The notes: generated from the letters alone by a model not told the origin. Positions 34,606 to 47,600 are shown, numbered from the stretch's first letter. The stretch is DNA of 64,000 nt from Astrothelium macrocarpum (GCA_021030915.1 JAGEMR010000113.1:31955-95954); one strand, 5' to 3'. A program made the numbers and translations.

Positions 34606-35400
34606 ATGGGTCAACAAGCTTCTGTGCCAAAGCCCGGGACCAAATTCCAGGTGATTGGTGTCGGTCTCCCTCGCACAGGAACCGCTTCCTTCAGTCGCAG
34701 CCTTGAGATTCTCCTCAAAGGTCCTGTATACCATGGCGGTACTCAGACCACACTGGGCCCTGAAGTCGAGATCAAATCATGGATCCAAATCCTTCGGCAC
34801 TGGCCCGCTCAAGACGCGTCAGATAAGCAGCTAATTTTCGAGCTGATGCGAAAGAGGCTTGACGGCTTCGTCGCCATCACGGATGCACCAGGTTCCGGGC
34901 TCGTCCCGGAGCTGATGGAATTGTATCCAGATGCCAAGGTCATCTGCACAGTGCGCAGCCCCGGCGCGTGGGTAAAGAGCATGGCTGGGACCAGCAATGC
35001 TTCGACCATGTGGTTTCTGCGATTTGTCCTCTTTCCTCTGCCCTCGTTACGCTACTTTGTCGACTATATTGATGCACTCCGAGATCAGTGGATCACTCTC
35101 TATGGAGAACGAGAGCCGGTCACAAAGTTGACGTGGGACAGACATATTGCCTGGCTGAAGAAGACTGTGCCAGAAGATCGCCTGGTTTTCTTTGATGTAA
35201 AGGATGGCTGGAACCCCCTTTGTAAGGCGCTAGGAAAGGAAGTGCCGAAAGATATTCCTTTTCCAAACATTAACGATGGAGAGGCGATTGAAAAGTTTGC
35301 CAAAAAGCATGTACAGAGGGGCTTGATCAGATGGACTTGGATCTTCGCTGTGGCTGTCGTCCTGTTGGCAGCTCTTGTTAGCAGAGTTTGGATGTCTTGA
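34606..35400 (+). CDS. P-loop sulfotransferase-like protein with C-terminal membrane anchor
   Basis: A single exon encodes 264 aa. The codon two before this ATG is not a start, so 34606 is used. The PAPS-binding P-loop-like motif is VIGVGLPRTGTASF (about 16-29). The second signature is DAKVICTVRSPGAWVKSM, where the Arg-Ser pair would bind the 3'-phosphate. These place it in the large fungal family often named 'sulfotransferase domain' or, misleadingly, 'NAD-dependent epimerase' proteins. The C-terminus ends in one hydrophobic helix (WIFAVAVVLLAALVSRVW) that should anchor it to an internal membrane with the domain in the cytosol. No acceptor is known for this group. Confidence 0.82.
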   Translation: MGQQASVPKPGTKFQVIGVGLPRTGTASFSRSLEILLKGPVYHGGTQTTLGPEVEIKSWIQILRHWPAQDASDKQLIFELMRKRLDGFVAITDAPGSGLVPELMELYPDAKVICTVRSPGAWVKSMAGTSNASTMWFLRFVLFPLPSLRYFVDYIDALRDQWITLYGEREPVTKLTWDRHIAWLKKTVPEDRLVFFDVKDGWNPLCKALGKEVPKDIPFPNINDGEAIEKFAKKHVQRGLIRWTWIFAVAVVLLAALVSRVWMS

Positions 35401-36462
35401 CTATCGAAGTCTTTGAGCGCTCATTTCCTATTTACGAAAGATAGCAATCAACGTCGTTGTTCTCCTTTACTCTGCAACGGGAATCTCTTTACGCCCTTGA
35501 GATCATGGACGAAGATGAAAGGTACAAGCCATAACGTGTAATATCATAGAGGTAGAAATTGGACAGAAGCAAAAGGGTTAAACTGGAGAAAGAACAAGGA
35601 TTCGCATGATACCAATGGCATCAAGTCTGCACCATTGTAGAAGAATAGTCAAGCGCTACAAGAAAACTCATAGACCTAGCTCTATAGCCTATTTAGATGC
35701 CATCCCAACGGGGTGCTCATGAGCTTAAATCGACCATGGCTACGTTTACTTGTGGCCAGCTTCGGGCCTACCGACCGGCTTCATCGTACAACTTCAGCCC
35801 ACATAGAGTTAACGAAAAAACCCGGCCAAGAGTCTTAACACACGTACTGTAAGTGGAACAGATTGTCAGGTTGTAGGTGAACGGGCAGTTGAGCCATATG
35901 AAACTTCGCTTACAAAGACAAAACGTGATGCTTTCTCAACAATCATTGAAGGGGATGAGCCCAGGCCGATGATGTACAAGATGGCGCGCCACCAAAAAGC
36001 TATACATGGAGCAAAGGAATAAACAGCAAAGAAATCGTCATTTCGCCATATCGCACGCTCTGCCGCTTGCTGAAAAAGACATCGACGTATATACACGAAT
36101 ACACGATCGTCTCACAATGCTAGCGCTACATTTCATCCCTCACACATCTCCCAGACATCATGACATTCCCTCACTACCCCCAATAAATGCAAGTCCGCCC
36201 ACCACTGCCCAATCCCAGCCCATGCCATGACGCAAGGAAAACCTCATTAGGGCAAATTCCCATCGCCCCGCTCCAAGCAAAGCAAAGCACACGCCCAAGA
36301 ACGCCGTGCGAGAAGCGAGATCCATCACCATGCTCAAGCCAAACATGCGCGTGCTTCCAAGCGGAGCACAAAACGAGAGCAAGAGGTTGAAAAGGAGCGA
36401 GTAGCAAGCCACAAAGCCAAGAACCCCAACACCCCAACACCCCAAAACACCACACCACACCA
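35401..36462. other. Intergenic region between tail-to-tail genes
   Basis: 1.06 kb between the sulfotransferase-like stop and the RING gene stop. It should hold the two 3' UTRs. Overlapping ORFs near 36158-36476 are low-complexity (CCCCAACACC-like) and unsupported. Confidence 0.4.
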
Positions 36463-38084
36463 CTAAGCCTGCGCACTCACACCGCTCGTCCCAGCCTCCA
36501 GCGCCCCGGGCGTCGTCCCACTCCCGGCCTCCGTCCCCGCACCCTCCGCTCTCCGCCCAAACCGCGGCAAGCTCACGCTCGGCAAGCTCACGCTCGGCAA
36601 GCTCACGCTCGGCAGACTGACATTCGGCATCCTGCCCCTCCAGCCACTCCGCTGTTCGCCCTGCGCTTCCGTCTGCCGCGGCGCAGCAGGCGGACTCGAC
36701 GGCGGCGGCTGCTGCTGCTGCTGCTGCGACGGCGAGGCGCGCCTGCCCATGCGCTCGGCCAGCGTGCGGCGCTGCTGCTCGCGCCGCGCCTCGCCGGGCG
36801 CGGGCACGAAGCGGCGGGAGAGCAGGTCGAGGCCGCCCGTAGTGGAGGAGGCGGAGCGGGTGCGGGGGTAGGCGGACTGGGGCTCGCGGGGGGTGTTGAA
36901 GCGGAGGTGGTGGGCGAGGGAGAGGCCGGGCCCGCGGCGGCCCGTGGTGGGGCTGGTGGGGTCGTGGGTGGTTGTCGTTGGGGAGGTGAGGCCCGCGAGG
37001 GGGTCGATGCCGCCGCTGTCTTGGGTGGGGGAGGTGGGCGAGTTGCGCGGTTTGGGCACGTAGTAGTCGGCTTTGCAGAGCGGGCAGCAGGCGCGCCGCG
37101 ATGTCAGCCAGGGGTCGAGGCAGGCGGCGTGGAAGGCGTGGCCGCAGGTGAGGCCGCGCACGTCGTCGTCGTCTTCGAGGGCGTCGAGGCAGATGGCGCA
37201 GCTGTCGCCGGGGACGGCGAGCATGGCGGGAGGGGCGGCATTGCGGATGGGGTCGTCGTCGTCTTCCTCGGCGTCGGAGGCGTGGCCGTCGGTGGTTTGG
37301 ATGGGAGCGGGACGGTTGCTGCGGGAGGTGCTGGGTCGGGGGTAGTCGAGGCTGATTCGAGGCTGAGAAGGGAGTTCGGGGAGAGTGCTGGTGGTTGTTT
37401 CGGTCCGCTCGAGAGCGACATGTTTTTCAACGTCGGGATGCTTCTCGGTGGAATCTTCGGTAGCAGAAGGCCCTTCTGTGCCTTCAGGAACAGCACCAGC
37501 AGCTGTAGCAGGTCTATTGTTCGCAGCGGCATGATCGGCTTGGGCTAGCTCAAGTGTGTTTGTTGGTTGACTATCATTTTGACCCTCAACTCCGTCTTTC
37601 AAACTTGCAGGTCGACTTTGAGAAGTATTAATTCCGCCAGCAGCAGGCAAGCCCTCATGCTCTCTCGCTGATCTCCATGTTTTGTATTTGGTAAGGGGAA
37701 AACGTTCGTTGACCTCTTCCATGGTCATCAACTTCTTTTCCTTTCTCCTTCGATGTGGCCTTGGCATTGTCGCCAGATCAATTGGCTCGCCATGTTCATT
37801 TAGCATACGCGCGTTCCGGTTGCGCTGATTGTAACGAAAGCAGTATTTGACACCAACAATAATCCTAAACATTGTACGTTAAACCACGAGCCAAATCAGA
37901 TATTCGCCAGACTCGACGTGAGAAGGTGAGCAAAGAAATAAACTAACCATAAATTCGTAAAGACAACGCCAAAACCTAATGCTACGAAAAAGAGTAGCGG
38001 GGAGCTTGTCGGACCTCCACTTGAGCTGCTTTGACCGGTCGGCGTCGAAGTGGGCGAGGCGGAGGTGGACGATGGTGCCGACAT
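36463..38084 (-). CDS. Membrane-anchored RING-H2 protein (probable E3 ubiquitin ligase)
   Basis: Exons 38084-37948 and 37864-36463 give 512 aa. A Ser/Thr/Pro-rich luminal start (MSAPSSTSASPTS) precedes one membrane helix split by the intron (LLFFVALGFGVVFTNLW plus IIVGV), then a basic stop-transfer stretch. The RING-H2 is at about 268-309: CAICLDALEDDDDV, LTCGHAFHAACLDPW and CCPLC, with all eight zinc ligands. PRPHRRRKEKKLMTMEEVNE upstream is a conserved-looking cytosolic segment. The tail contains six glutamines from a (CTG)6 run and three and a half tandem VSLPS units. It should act as an E3 ligase on an internal membrane, but its substrates are unknown. It is divergent from the cyclophilin gene. 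Confidence 0.86.
36566..36625. repeat. 15 bp tandem repeat in the RING gene
   Basis: GGCAAGCTCACGCTC is repeated three times in perfect copy (36566-36610), followed by a diverged fourth copy. On the coding strand it encodes successive VSLPS units. The perfect DNA identity shows a recent, in-frame expansion. Confidence 0.85.
36709..36726. repeat. (CTG)6 microsatellite encoding polyglutamine
   Basis: Six CTG triplets on the plus strand read as six CAG glutamine codons in the RING gene, in a Pro/Gln/Ser-rich linker. Confidence 0.85.
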
Positions 38085-38988
38085 TGCGAAGAACTTTGCG
38101 CAAGGCGACCTATCTCGGCGAGGTGAATGAGATGTGTAATGCCAAAGGTGTCGAGGTATTTTGCTTGTCCAACCGGTTTGATAAATTTAGGCGCGGTGCT
38201 GAGTATACACTCGGCAGGCTGACTTCCGGGTCGGGTGTGGTTGGCTGCAGGCTGGGCGGGTCTCGGCGGGCCTGGCAGCTCGAGCGAAGGAAGTGTAGGG
38301 TATTAGAGGGTGAAGATGCGCAGAACAGCTATCAACGCTGGTAGAAAACGGTTAAGCAAATACGACGACCTTGGATCGCATCCGTGCCGAAATTCAAGTG
38401 TATGACGAAGAGATGTCGCAAAGGTGGCGAACAAGTGCAAGGCCAGGAGCTGGTGTGAAGAACCTCAGACCAGCTGCTTGGTATTGTCGTGAATGGGTAA
38501 TAGGTAGATGGATCACCAAGACATCATTGTCTTCATGACCTGACTTCAGTGCACCATGCAGGCTTGATGGCAGGAAACGGTTGCCAAGAGAAGCAGAATC
38601 ACAGCATCACCGAATGGGTAGCAGAAGGAGCGGAGATGTGATGAGCGGTGGGGAGGGATGACTAGAGGATGCCAGGATCCAGTCGACGCTTAGCAGAGAG
38701 TGGCAGTTCAGTGGCAGTTCTGTTGCGATCCCCGTCCCTTTTCTGATACTGCGACATCGCCGAAACCATCAAATCTCTCCTGGCGAACCTGTACTGCATA
38801 CACTTGCAGTCTCATACTGTTGCAAAGTCTCTAACCTCCAACTCACTTGCCCCTGCTCCCACTCACACGAACTCCTCAGAGCTGCAGTTATCCTTCACCA
38901 ACACCGGCAGTTAATCGTTTGATCTTCACAGTTCCACCTTTCGCTCAGGTACCCGGGTACTGCCGGTCAGGATCGAAGATCGTCAGCC
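38085..38988. promoter_or_regulatory. Divergent promoter region, RING gene / cyclophilin gene
   Basis: 904 bp between two divergent starts. The last 200 bp before the cyclophilin ATG are rich in pyrimidines, as in many fungal leaders. No individual site is convincing. Confidence 0.45.
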
Positions 38989-39829
38989 ATGGCGGCGGCC
39001 AATGCAAATCCCGTCGTCTTCTTCGACGTCACTTTAGGAGGTAGGTGTCGCCAAGTTATTGTCCATACCTAGTCTATTCTATCAGGTACTTTGCCCAAAT
39101 CACGCGCATTTGCTCCTCGGCAAAAAGCTTGATTTCTGCCACCCGCTTCGGAAGATTTGATTGCGTCATGTATTATATGCGTTACTGTTCGAGCAAAAGC
39201 AATTGGCTGTACGGGTCCTTGCATCCTGACCTCCTTATGCAGGAGAATCGTTAGGCCGAATCAAGATGGAACTATTCGCCGATTTGACCCCAAAGACTGC
39301 GGAGAACTTTCGTCAGTTCTGTACTGGCGAGACCAAGAATCCTCAAGGTAGACCCCAAGGTTACAAAGGAAGTAAATTCCATCGAGTGGTCGGTCCCTGC
39401 TACGGAACGTGTTTCAGCCGCAATGCATGCTCACGAAAAGATAGATCAAAGATTTCATGATACAAGGAGGCGATTTTCTGCACGGTGACGGGACCGGATC
39501 AGCATCCATCTACGGCACTCGATCTTTTGCAGATGAGAATTTTAATCGGAAACATGACTCCGGCGGATTACTAAGTATGGCTGTAAGCAAAGCTTTGACA
39601 GATCCAAATTACCTAACAAGGCTTAACTTTAATCCAGAACTCCGGCCCAAATACCAATGGTTGCCAATTCTTCATCACTACCGTCCCGACTCCTTTCCTC
39701 AACAACAAGCATGTTGTCTTTGGACAGATTGTTGACGGTCTGGATGTTGTCCGAAAAATCGAAAACACGAGAACCAAAGCCGAGAAACCGATACAAGATA
39801 TCGTCATTGCCCAATGTGGTGAGATGTAG
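38989..39829 (+). CDS. Cyclophilin-type peptidyl-prolyl isomerase (cyclophilin H-like)
   Basis: Four exons (38989-39040, 39243-39388, 39445-39582, 39638-39829) give 175 aa. The order is: VVFFDVTLGG, GRIKMELFADLTPKTAENFR, the active-site FHRV joined across an intron to IKDFMIQGGDF, then NSGPNTNGCQFFITTV and KHVVFGQIVDGLDVVRKIE. Length and the start (MAAANANPVVFFDV) resemble cyclophilin H, the U4/U6 snRNP-associated isomerase. The Trp that contacts cyclosporin A in cyclophilin A is replaced by Phe (TPFLNNKHVVFG). Intron 2 uses a weak GTCGGT donor. The first intron is long for this locus (202 nt). Function in prolyl isomerisation is well supported; the spliceosomal role is inferred from the resemblance. 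Confidence 0.88.
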
Positions 39830-40278
39830 GAGAGTGTGCTACTGCTTTTGACATATTTGCTCCATCACTGATGCTGCTGTATACAATGATGACGCTATTC
39901 AGCGATCGTCTGAAAAGAACATGTGGCTCGGAAGTTCCTATCGATTCGATCAATCGCCTAGCCGTCTGACAAACGATGCAACACTGTTCTTAGGCTGTAA
40001 ATCTGCTGACGATGTTGAGTTATATTGCCGAGCATACAGTGCAATGAAATCCCCAAGGGGGTCAAAAGTCATCGGGACAGGTAGTCCTTAGCATTCTTCC
40101 GCAAGACATGCTTTCAGGAAGCCACCTTCAGGATCTCATGGGCGGGGCTAATACTCAACATCAGATGATAGTGTTTACCCTAATCCATTAGCTACCAGAT
40201 TACTGCTAGCCACAGATTGAAACAGGCTTAATTAACCTAGAATATCAACATTAAACAACTCCCCATACATTTCTTCCT
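39830..40278. other. Intergenic spacer between tail-to-tail genes
   Basis: 449 bp between the cyclophilin and Pth11-like stops. No feature is recognised. Confidence 0.4.
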
Positions 40279-41724
40279 TTATACCCTTTCTCTCGGATGC
40301 GTCACTACATGCGCGCTCGTGGGTGGAAACAACTCCTCGTATCTCCTCCTAAAATCACTCTCCTGCATTGGAGTTTGTGACCTGTTGTCCGGTACCCTAC
40401 TTTCCGTCACTCTATAGTCCCTCTCATAGAAGATTCCACCATGTCTCTTGTCCATCTCCACCGCGACACCAATTCCCTTCTTCAAACCTGCCTCCTCATC
40501 GTCGGTCTCCCTCACCTGTGTTACCATACTTTGCCATGGAGCCTGCATTGGGGTGCTCTCAGCCGAATCCTCGGACCAGATCTTTTTCTTCTCGCCAGCA
40601 CTATCGCCAGACTTCTTCGACGATGATCCGAAGCGACTGCTGCCTGGTAATCGCAGACTGGAAGATAGTCCGGAGAGCCAGCGATACAGGCCGCTGGAGC
40701 GTATAGCTTGGCCGGGTCGTAGCGCTGGCAGGTTGATGGCAATAAGAGCGACACCCACTTCGACCATAGCCCAAAATATGGAGACGGTGCACATGCCAAG
40801 CCAGTCAGCTTTGGAGACGCCGAGCGTCTTACCGGCCATGCTAGCGATATCTGGTCATGGTATGAGATTAATCACGATTCATTGGAGGGAAATTTCGATG
40901 AGGAATACTTACCAATACTGGAGTAGTTTCCGGCTGAGATGGCAGAATTACCAAAATTGGCAACAGCAAGAGACACAACGAAGCGGAGAATACCAGCGAT
41001 GAGAGAGATGATGCCAGTGAGGAAGATGCACATGACGTAAATCTTTTGGCGCAATGGCATCTGCAATTGCCAAACCATAGCGCAGGGGAGGGTCAGCACA
41101 GTGATATCGAGAATCCAGTCCACAACTGCACCGGCAATCATTTGGTTGAAGATGTTCAAGCAGCGGCTATTGATCTCAGCAAATTCCGTCCACAGGATGC
41201 GTGGATGGTTGCCACAGCTGAAAAGCCAAGTTAGAGTGAAGATGAGCATCCAAAGCATCACGATTGTAATGACAATCCAAGTCACGAAATTGAAAACTCG
41301 GCCTCGGAAAATTCGACGATAGAAAAAGAGAATCGACAGCTTAGTGAAACCCAAGGCCGGGTAAGAGAGCAGCACAAAAATATATGAAGCTTCAATAGAA
41401 GTTCCAATTTTCATTATCGTCGGCACAGCATTCTGCGGCGTGATTGCTGCAGGCGAATGGTATCCAAACGTCTGTTGCTTGATGCCCCAGATCAATGAGC
41501 CGGCGCATCCCCATACGAAAAGCTGCAAATCCATTAATGAAGGGTCGATGGTGTAAGAGGACAAAACATACCAGTGCAGGGAGACAGAACCAATCGTCTG
41601 CTTCGAGGCCCAATTTCCTTGCGAAGCGAAGAGCAAATCGTGCCACGATTAGGACTGTGCCCATGACGGGCAGCATGATGGCAACCACATAATTGGCAGC
41701 TGGATCTGGATAGCCCACGGTCAT
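40279..41724 (-). CDS. Pth11-like/SAT4-family integral membrane protein 2
   Basis: Exons 41724-41572, 41522-40913 and 40850-40279 encode 444 aa. The start MTVGYPDPAANYVVAIMLPV leads into helix one, then RFARKLGLEADDWFCLPAL. Further signatures are ALGFTKLSILFFYRRIFRG, DWILDITVLTLPCAMVWQ, LQMPLRQKIYVMCIFLTG and VEVGVALIAINLPALRP, then a Ser-rich cytosolic tail of about 140 residues ending in a SDFRRRYEELFPP segment. It has the same architecture as the protein at 4846-6258, but a different intron set: here an intron splits the codon before DIASMAG, where the first gene is continuous. Ligand and role are unknown; some relatives act in surface sensing. Confidence 0.83.
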
Positions 41725-44602
41725 AGTGAGGTGGAAACCAAGAATGTACAAAGAAGAGAAAATTACTCCTCGGTCACCTCTCAATACACAAGGAAAGCAA
41801 CAAGCTGTCAACCCGCGAGGTACCCCTACCAAGCAAGGCCTACCAAGAAAGAGACTGTTACAAGGAAGAAACCAACGACGAGGGTCCCAGGGAAAGGCTT
41901 ACTTAAAACCTTACATCTCTCTCTTACTCTCTCTCGCATCTGTTGGAGAAACCGCCCATAGGCGGATCTCATCAACGACAACGTTGTTCTCGCTTCGGCA
42001 GCCATGGGAGGACTTAATCACCCAAGAAGTAATCCTAGTGCCAACAGATTCGATACATATTTCCCAGATCTCGTGCCGCAGCTTAGGCTGCAGCCGTGTG
42101 GCCGTCAGGCTACACGCGGCGAAATCCTTCGTACAGACCCCACGCGGGAAGCAATAGCAAAGCCCATATGGCAGCTTTCCTAGAAGCGAGTGAGAGTGAT
42201 GAAGTTTCAATAGGCACATGGCGCAATGTTATGTTTTTGTGCCACTAGTTTAGCTACAGCACAGACATGACTCGGCCGCTGGAATTGACAAATTCAGAGG
42301 AATGTTGGCCGAACTACTGAGCCTGAACATGTACAGTCACAAGTAAGACAATACAGATACGAATTGCTGAGAGTAGAAGTGGCTTGAGGCGCAGCCAGAC
42401 GGACATTCAACATGGCAATTATGACGGGCTAGTTACACGAGCGGGAACAGCAATGGATAGCCCGAATGTGACGGGAAGCACAGATCCTAATGGGATTCTT
42501 ACGATAAGAAAGCGCAATCGAACCTGCAGGCCACGATCTTGGCTGGTAACGTGTTTGTTGGTGGCTTCCAAGACTAAAGATGATGGGCTTTGAAGAATTT
42601 AGGCTAGACCCAGTACCGAGTACGGTAGTTAGAAACCGGTCTGGATTTCCAACACTTGCCCAACCAGAGGTATTGTTTAATACGTTTCGCGGGTAAATAG
42701 TCAGCAAGTTCTGATGTTTAGGAGCGACTAGCTTCGCGAACTATGAGATGGCGACTGAAAAGTTGCAGCTTGCTTGAGCCATTGACGTGTACATTTTCTT
42801 TCTCAAGACAGCAGATGAATCACACCCTGTAACTTCAGGCTTCATCTGTATTGAAAGCACTTTATTTGACTCGAAGCCCTCCGACGGCCAAATAATAGCG
42901 AGGAAGTTATATGATAAAGTCCAGTTTCACTCTGTTGAGGATGCCCCGCTATCGAGCTGTTTGATTTCCCGATTGAAATGCTTACAACGAATTCCGTCGG
43001 CACAGAAATAGACTCGTGGTCTGTGTTGGACTTACGCGGCTCAACGGCAATTCGGTATCTCGGCAGCTCGCCACAGATCAGGCCAGTTGAGGGCTGAAAC
43101 AAATCCGTTGCGCAGCGGAACGTGGAGTGCATGGACAGCCTTTCGATCTGGTCTCCAACACCCATGACGAGACTATCTCTCCAGGCACTTTAATGAGATG
43201 AAAAATAGTATGAAAAGAGTGCTCCGCCCCGCCTTACACATCTCAACCAATTCAGTTGAAAACTTAGAGTTCCGTTTCACAAGTTTGAGATGTCGCTAGC
43301 TAAAAGACGTAGAACCGAATGAGGATTCTTCATTCAGAACAAGGTACACAAGCCATGTGTCTTCTTACACCTGTGCCACATGTGGAAATTAACAATGGAC
43401 TAAATGAATTGATTTTCTTTTCTTCGCTGACAAGGAAGATGTATGCTTACCGACTGTTTCAAGTCATGCCCTAGGCCCCAATTGATCTACATACAAAAAC
43501 AATTTGATGAATCTGGGCTCCTGGGAACCAACAATGTATCAATATAAAAGAAAAACTAGAGAATCAATCTATAATCTTGCCGCTCGGCTATCAGCAAACC
43601 ATATTGTCTTCATCCGCCGGGGTAAGCGGGCCGTCGATTCGGTATTTACAAGAAGTATGCAACGAAGACCTGTCTGCGGACCTTGCGAGGCTTCAAGATT
43701 AAGGCAACATTTCGACTGCCTTGTTTGATGCTACGTGCCATCACCAAAATATCCCTTCAGATGATCAATCGCTCCAGCGTCCAGAGAATTTCCAACTCGC
43801 CTGTTGTGACGAAAAATCTTGGACCACAGCTGTATTCTCAATGACTGATGCCTATCGAACAAAGTGGCCGGATAGGTGTCACAGGCTGTTAGCCGCTTTG
43901 AGAGAATTCGTGCGCCTAGCAAAGCATTATTCAAAACTGTCGCTACATTCCTTGATTGTGGCAAGATATAGGTCAAAATCATGTATAATATTCATGCAGG
44001 GAAGTGGCTGGTAGCCATACAACGTGGCGCAAGCACACTCATTTCATCTACCATCGCTATAGTAAAAAGAAAGTCAGACAATACGTTGTCATAGGCTGAC
44101 CTTTCTCATCGAAACTCTATGAAGACATGAACAGTACCGAACATCAATGAACGTCAACGAACAACAGATGAAATGAGAACAGAAAAGTGTGGTATCTTAG
44201 AATGAGAGAAGAGGCGGCCTCCTTATCTCGTAAAGGTAGCCCCTCTGAATTAAATTTGCGTAATGGTGCAGTTGCAACAGGAAGGATGTATATCAGCATT
44301 TCAATTTGGGTGGTTGCGTGAACATGGAACGGGAGATTGAAACGGTTAAAAGCATAATGTATGAACTCGCAAAGCAAATTGGTGCCCAATTTCGCGATCA
44401 AACTAGAAAAAAAAAAAGGTAAGGGTAGGAGAAAACAGCTCAATCGAGAACGAGAACGCTACAACACGAAAGAAAAGGGGTATTGCGTAGAAACAAAAGA
44501 CATCCACAGAGATACACTTCCGACATGTTAGTCAGAAGTGATTTTCAAAGCATGGCATCAAGGGGTGGCGACACTCACAAGGACAAAGTATCCACATATT
44601 CC
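41725..44602. other. 2.9 kb intergenic region without a supported gene
   Basis: Small ORFs lie at 42384-42593, 42842-43165 (minus), 43504-43728 and 43721-44014. None shows a known motif or joins convincingly by splicing. The left end holds the promoter of the Pth11-like gene and the right end the 3' UTR of the Msb1-domain gene. Confidence 0.4.
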
Positions 44603-47600
44603 TCAACGACCCGTCTGGATATTCCCATGGGAGTCCATATTCCCCGTCAGCTCCGCAACCCGGGCTTTGATCCTCGCCACACGCGATTCGATTGCTATCA
44701 AACTCTTATTAGCCTCGCTCTTTCTTCTTCCCCCATCGCAAAGAGCAACGAACAAGAGCAAGGGGAAAGAAGGAAAAAGAAAAAAAAAACTCACTCTCCT
44801 CCCCACTCGTCTCCCCATCATCCGTCCTCGCCCCCTGACTCGGCCGCGACCCAGCCTCCTCGCTCTGCTTGCGCTGGCGCTCCGCCGCATTCTTGCGGAT
44901 CTGCGCCCAGCGGTCCTGGACGGCGGGCGCATGCATCATCTTGGCGTGCTCGAGCGAGGCCTCGGAGACAGCGTCGTCTTCGGTCGCCGAATCTCCATCT
45001 CCATCGTCGCGACGCGGCGGGATGTTCTCCTGGCCCAGCGACGGCGGCATCGGCGGTGCAGACACCATGCCGACGGGCCGGCGCGCGACCGCGGGCGTGG
45101 GCGACGACGGCGCGTCCGACGCCGCCTCGTCGAGGGACTCGCGGGGTGCGAAGGCGGGTTGGTCGTCGAGTGGGCCTTGGTCGAAGCGCGAGAATTCGTG
45201 CTCGGCGCGTTCTTGCTCGTCGTCGCTGCGCGTGGGTGGGTGGTCGTAGACCGCGTGCGGGTCGTCTTCGACGAATTGGTCGGCGCCGGGGGCTTCGGGC
45301 TCGGCGTTGGCGTAGGAGGGTTGGTCGTAGCCGTAGGGTGCGTTGGCGTCGTGAGGGGATGAGACGCCAGAGTCTTGTTGTTCGATGGGTTTTGGTTGGT
45401 ATGCTGGATGATCGCCTTCAGGAACTTCGGGTTCGACTGGCTCCAGAGGAGTGAAGCCTCGTGGGAGATCCTTTTGTTTCTTCTTGCCAAACAACTTGCG
45501 CAAGCCACCTTTTTCTTTCTTCTTGAGCTTATTTGGAGATTCTTTTTGCGTTTTAGCTGCTTCTGGGCTGCCTTTCTTCGAGTTCTGCGCTGCCCGTCTG
45601 GCCGCGATAGTGGCATGATCAGTTGTAGGGCTTTGAGCGACAGCAGATGATTGCTGTTGCCGGAAGGCGGGGTGTTGCTCGTTTGGATGTGATTCACTGA
45701 CAGCAGCAGCAGCACTGGTATCTCGTATGGGTCGCATCTTTTCTTCGGGTGGTGTTGTGGCTGGTTGCGCGTTGATTGAGGAATCTTCTGCTCGTTGGGC
45801 AATCGGCTCGTCCTTGGGTAAAGGAGATGGTGCAGGGGCAGAGTCATCCACTGTGTCCTTTGCAGGTGGCACTGGGGGCTTGGCAGCCATGGCTTCTAGA
45901 GCCATTATGGAAGCAGTTTCCGGAGTTCTAGACCCAGAGAAATTACCTGATGGCGCCGAACCGTTTGGAGACTGAAAGTTTCTTGGAATGCCCCTTCCGG
46001 CAAAGCTATCGCCGAGGTATTGTGCTCTTATCCGATCTTTGTCAAACTCCTTTGCCCATTTCATTGCAGGTGCAGCTTCGCTCATAATGACAGGCTGAAG
46101 TGTAAGCACACTGTTAGTTTTGGTGGATTGAGTGTCATCAGCACGACCACGACGTTGAGCTTCCTGTCCATATTCCTGCGCCCTCTTTTCTTCCGCCAAT
46201 GCAGCAGCAGCAGCTTGTATTTTGGCGTGTTGGCTGGGTGCCAAACTGACTTTGCTATTGGGGGTTGTGTTTAAATTACGGTTGATTGCATCCTTGGATG
46301 GGAGTGGAGGAGCCTTCTTGCGCTCTGACTTGTTGCGGCCTAATCTTCCACGTCTAGAGAATCCGAACCGACTTTTCTTCTCGGCAATATAGGCGCCTTC
46401 TTCAGGTCCTGGAGATGCTCCTTTGACTTGTTCTTCCATGACCAACCATTTCGCACTACCGAGATTGGTTTCGATCAGGGCGCAGCGTCCAAAAGCGGCC
46501 TTTCGGGTATCGGGTTCTTCGCCAGCCAGACTTGTCATCCATACCCACCAAAACGTCTCATCGAGATCGAAATGTGTGATACTCGCGAGTTCTCCAGGCT
46601 CCAGCGATGTTTCGTTGTGGCGGACATGAGATTGCGAGCTGTGGGCGCGAGCGCCATTGATAGGAGGAAGCTGTTTGTCAGGTGGTAAAAGTACCGGGGC
46701 CCCGTTACGTTGGCCCAGCTCTTCGGAGAAACCACTAGACAGGAAATCGGCCCAAGACGGTGTAGTCGGACGACCACCGGGACCAAATGTGCGTGACCCT
46801 GGGGTGGCTCGTAGACCTGGTTTTCGTGGGCCATCAACACTTCTCGCGTCTTGAAAATCATCATTAAGACCTGAGAATCCCAAGTCTTCAAAGCGCGACC
46901 AAGATGCATCCGAACGTTTCAAAGAACTATCGTCTCCTCCATTTGCGGTAGATTGGTTGATAGATGAAATAGATTGGAGAACGCGACGACATTCAGGCGT
47001 CAGTACTTGCACGGGATCTTCATAGTCCGACCACTGTTGCAACGCAAGATCGTCGGCTCGATATTCGAAATTTTTGGCCCTACGTAACAGGGCAAATGGT
47101 GTCGGAGATACTGAGTCCACAATCATGACTACTTTGGTGGTTGTCGTCTGCATAAGAGTCGGTGTTTCAGGCGGATATTCAGTCTGCTGAACCAGGGCCT
47201 GCAATGACCGCGGCAAAGCCGAGATTCCACTAATACCTGTGGCAGCATCTGGTGCGAGCGATCGTAAATAGGCGAAAAATAGATGACTAGTTGCATCGGC
47301 AGCCCTAAAGTTGTTAATGTAAACGTTTGTGGAAGTAAACAGTTACGCACCTCGCCCAAGTCTTGTATCCACCCTCAAAGCCCTTTCCATCATCGACAAA
47401 CTCAAAAGCCCACCATCCGGCCATTCGAGATAATTTTCTCCCTCCCAGACCGTTGGTTTTGCCTCGCGCTGCGATGGCAGCCAAGAGATCGAAAAAATCA
47501 AAAATGATTTCTTTGCGATATTCCGACTCTACTGCAAGAGGGAGAAAGGTTTTGAAGGAATATCGCGCCATGTCAGAATCTGCCATAGTTAGACTGAGAA

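Noticed and set aside
44483..45847. Arg- and Pro-rich ORFs over the Msb1-domain gene
   Set aside because: Low-complexity shadow frames of the disordered C-terminal half on the opposite strand or in another frame.
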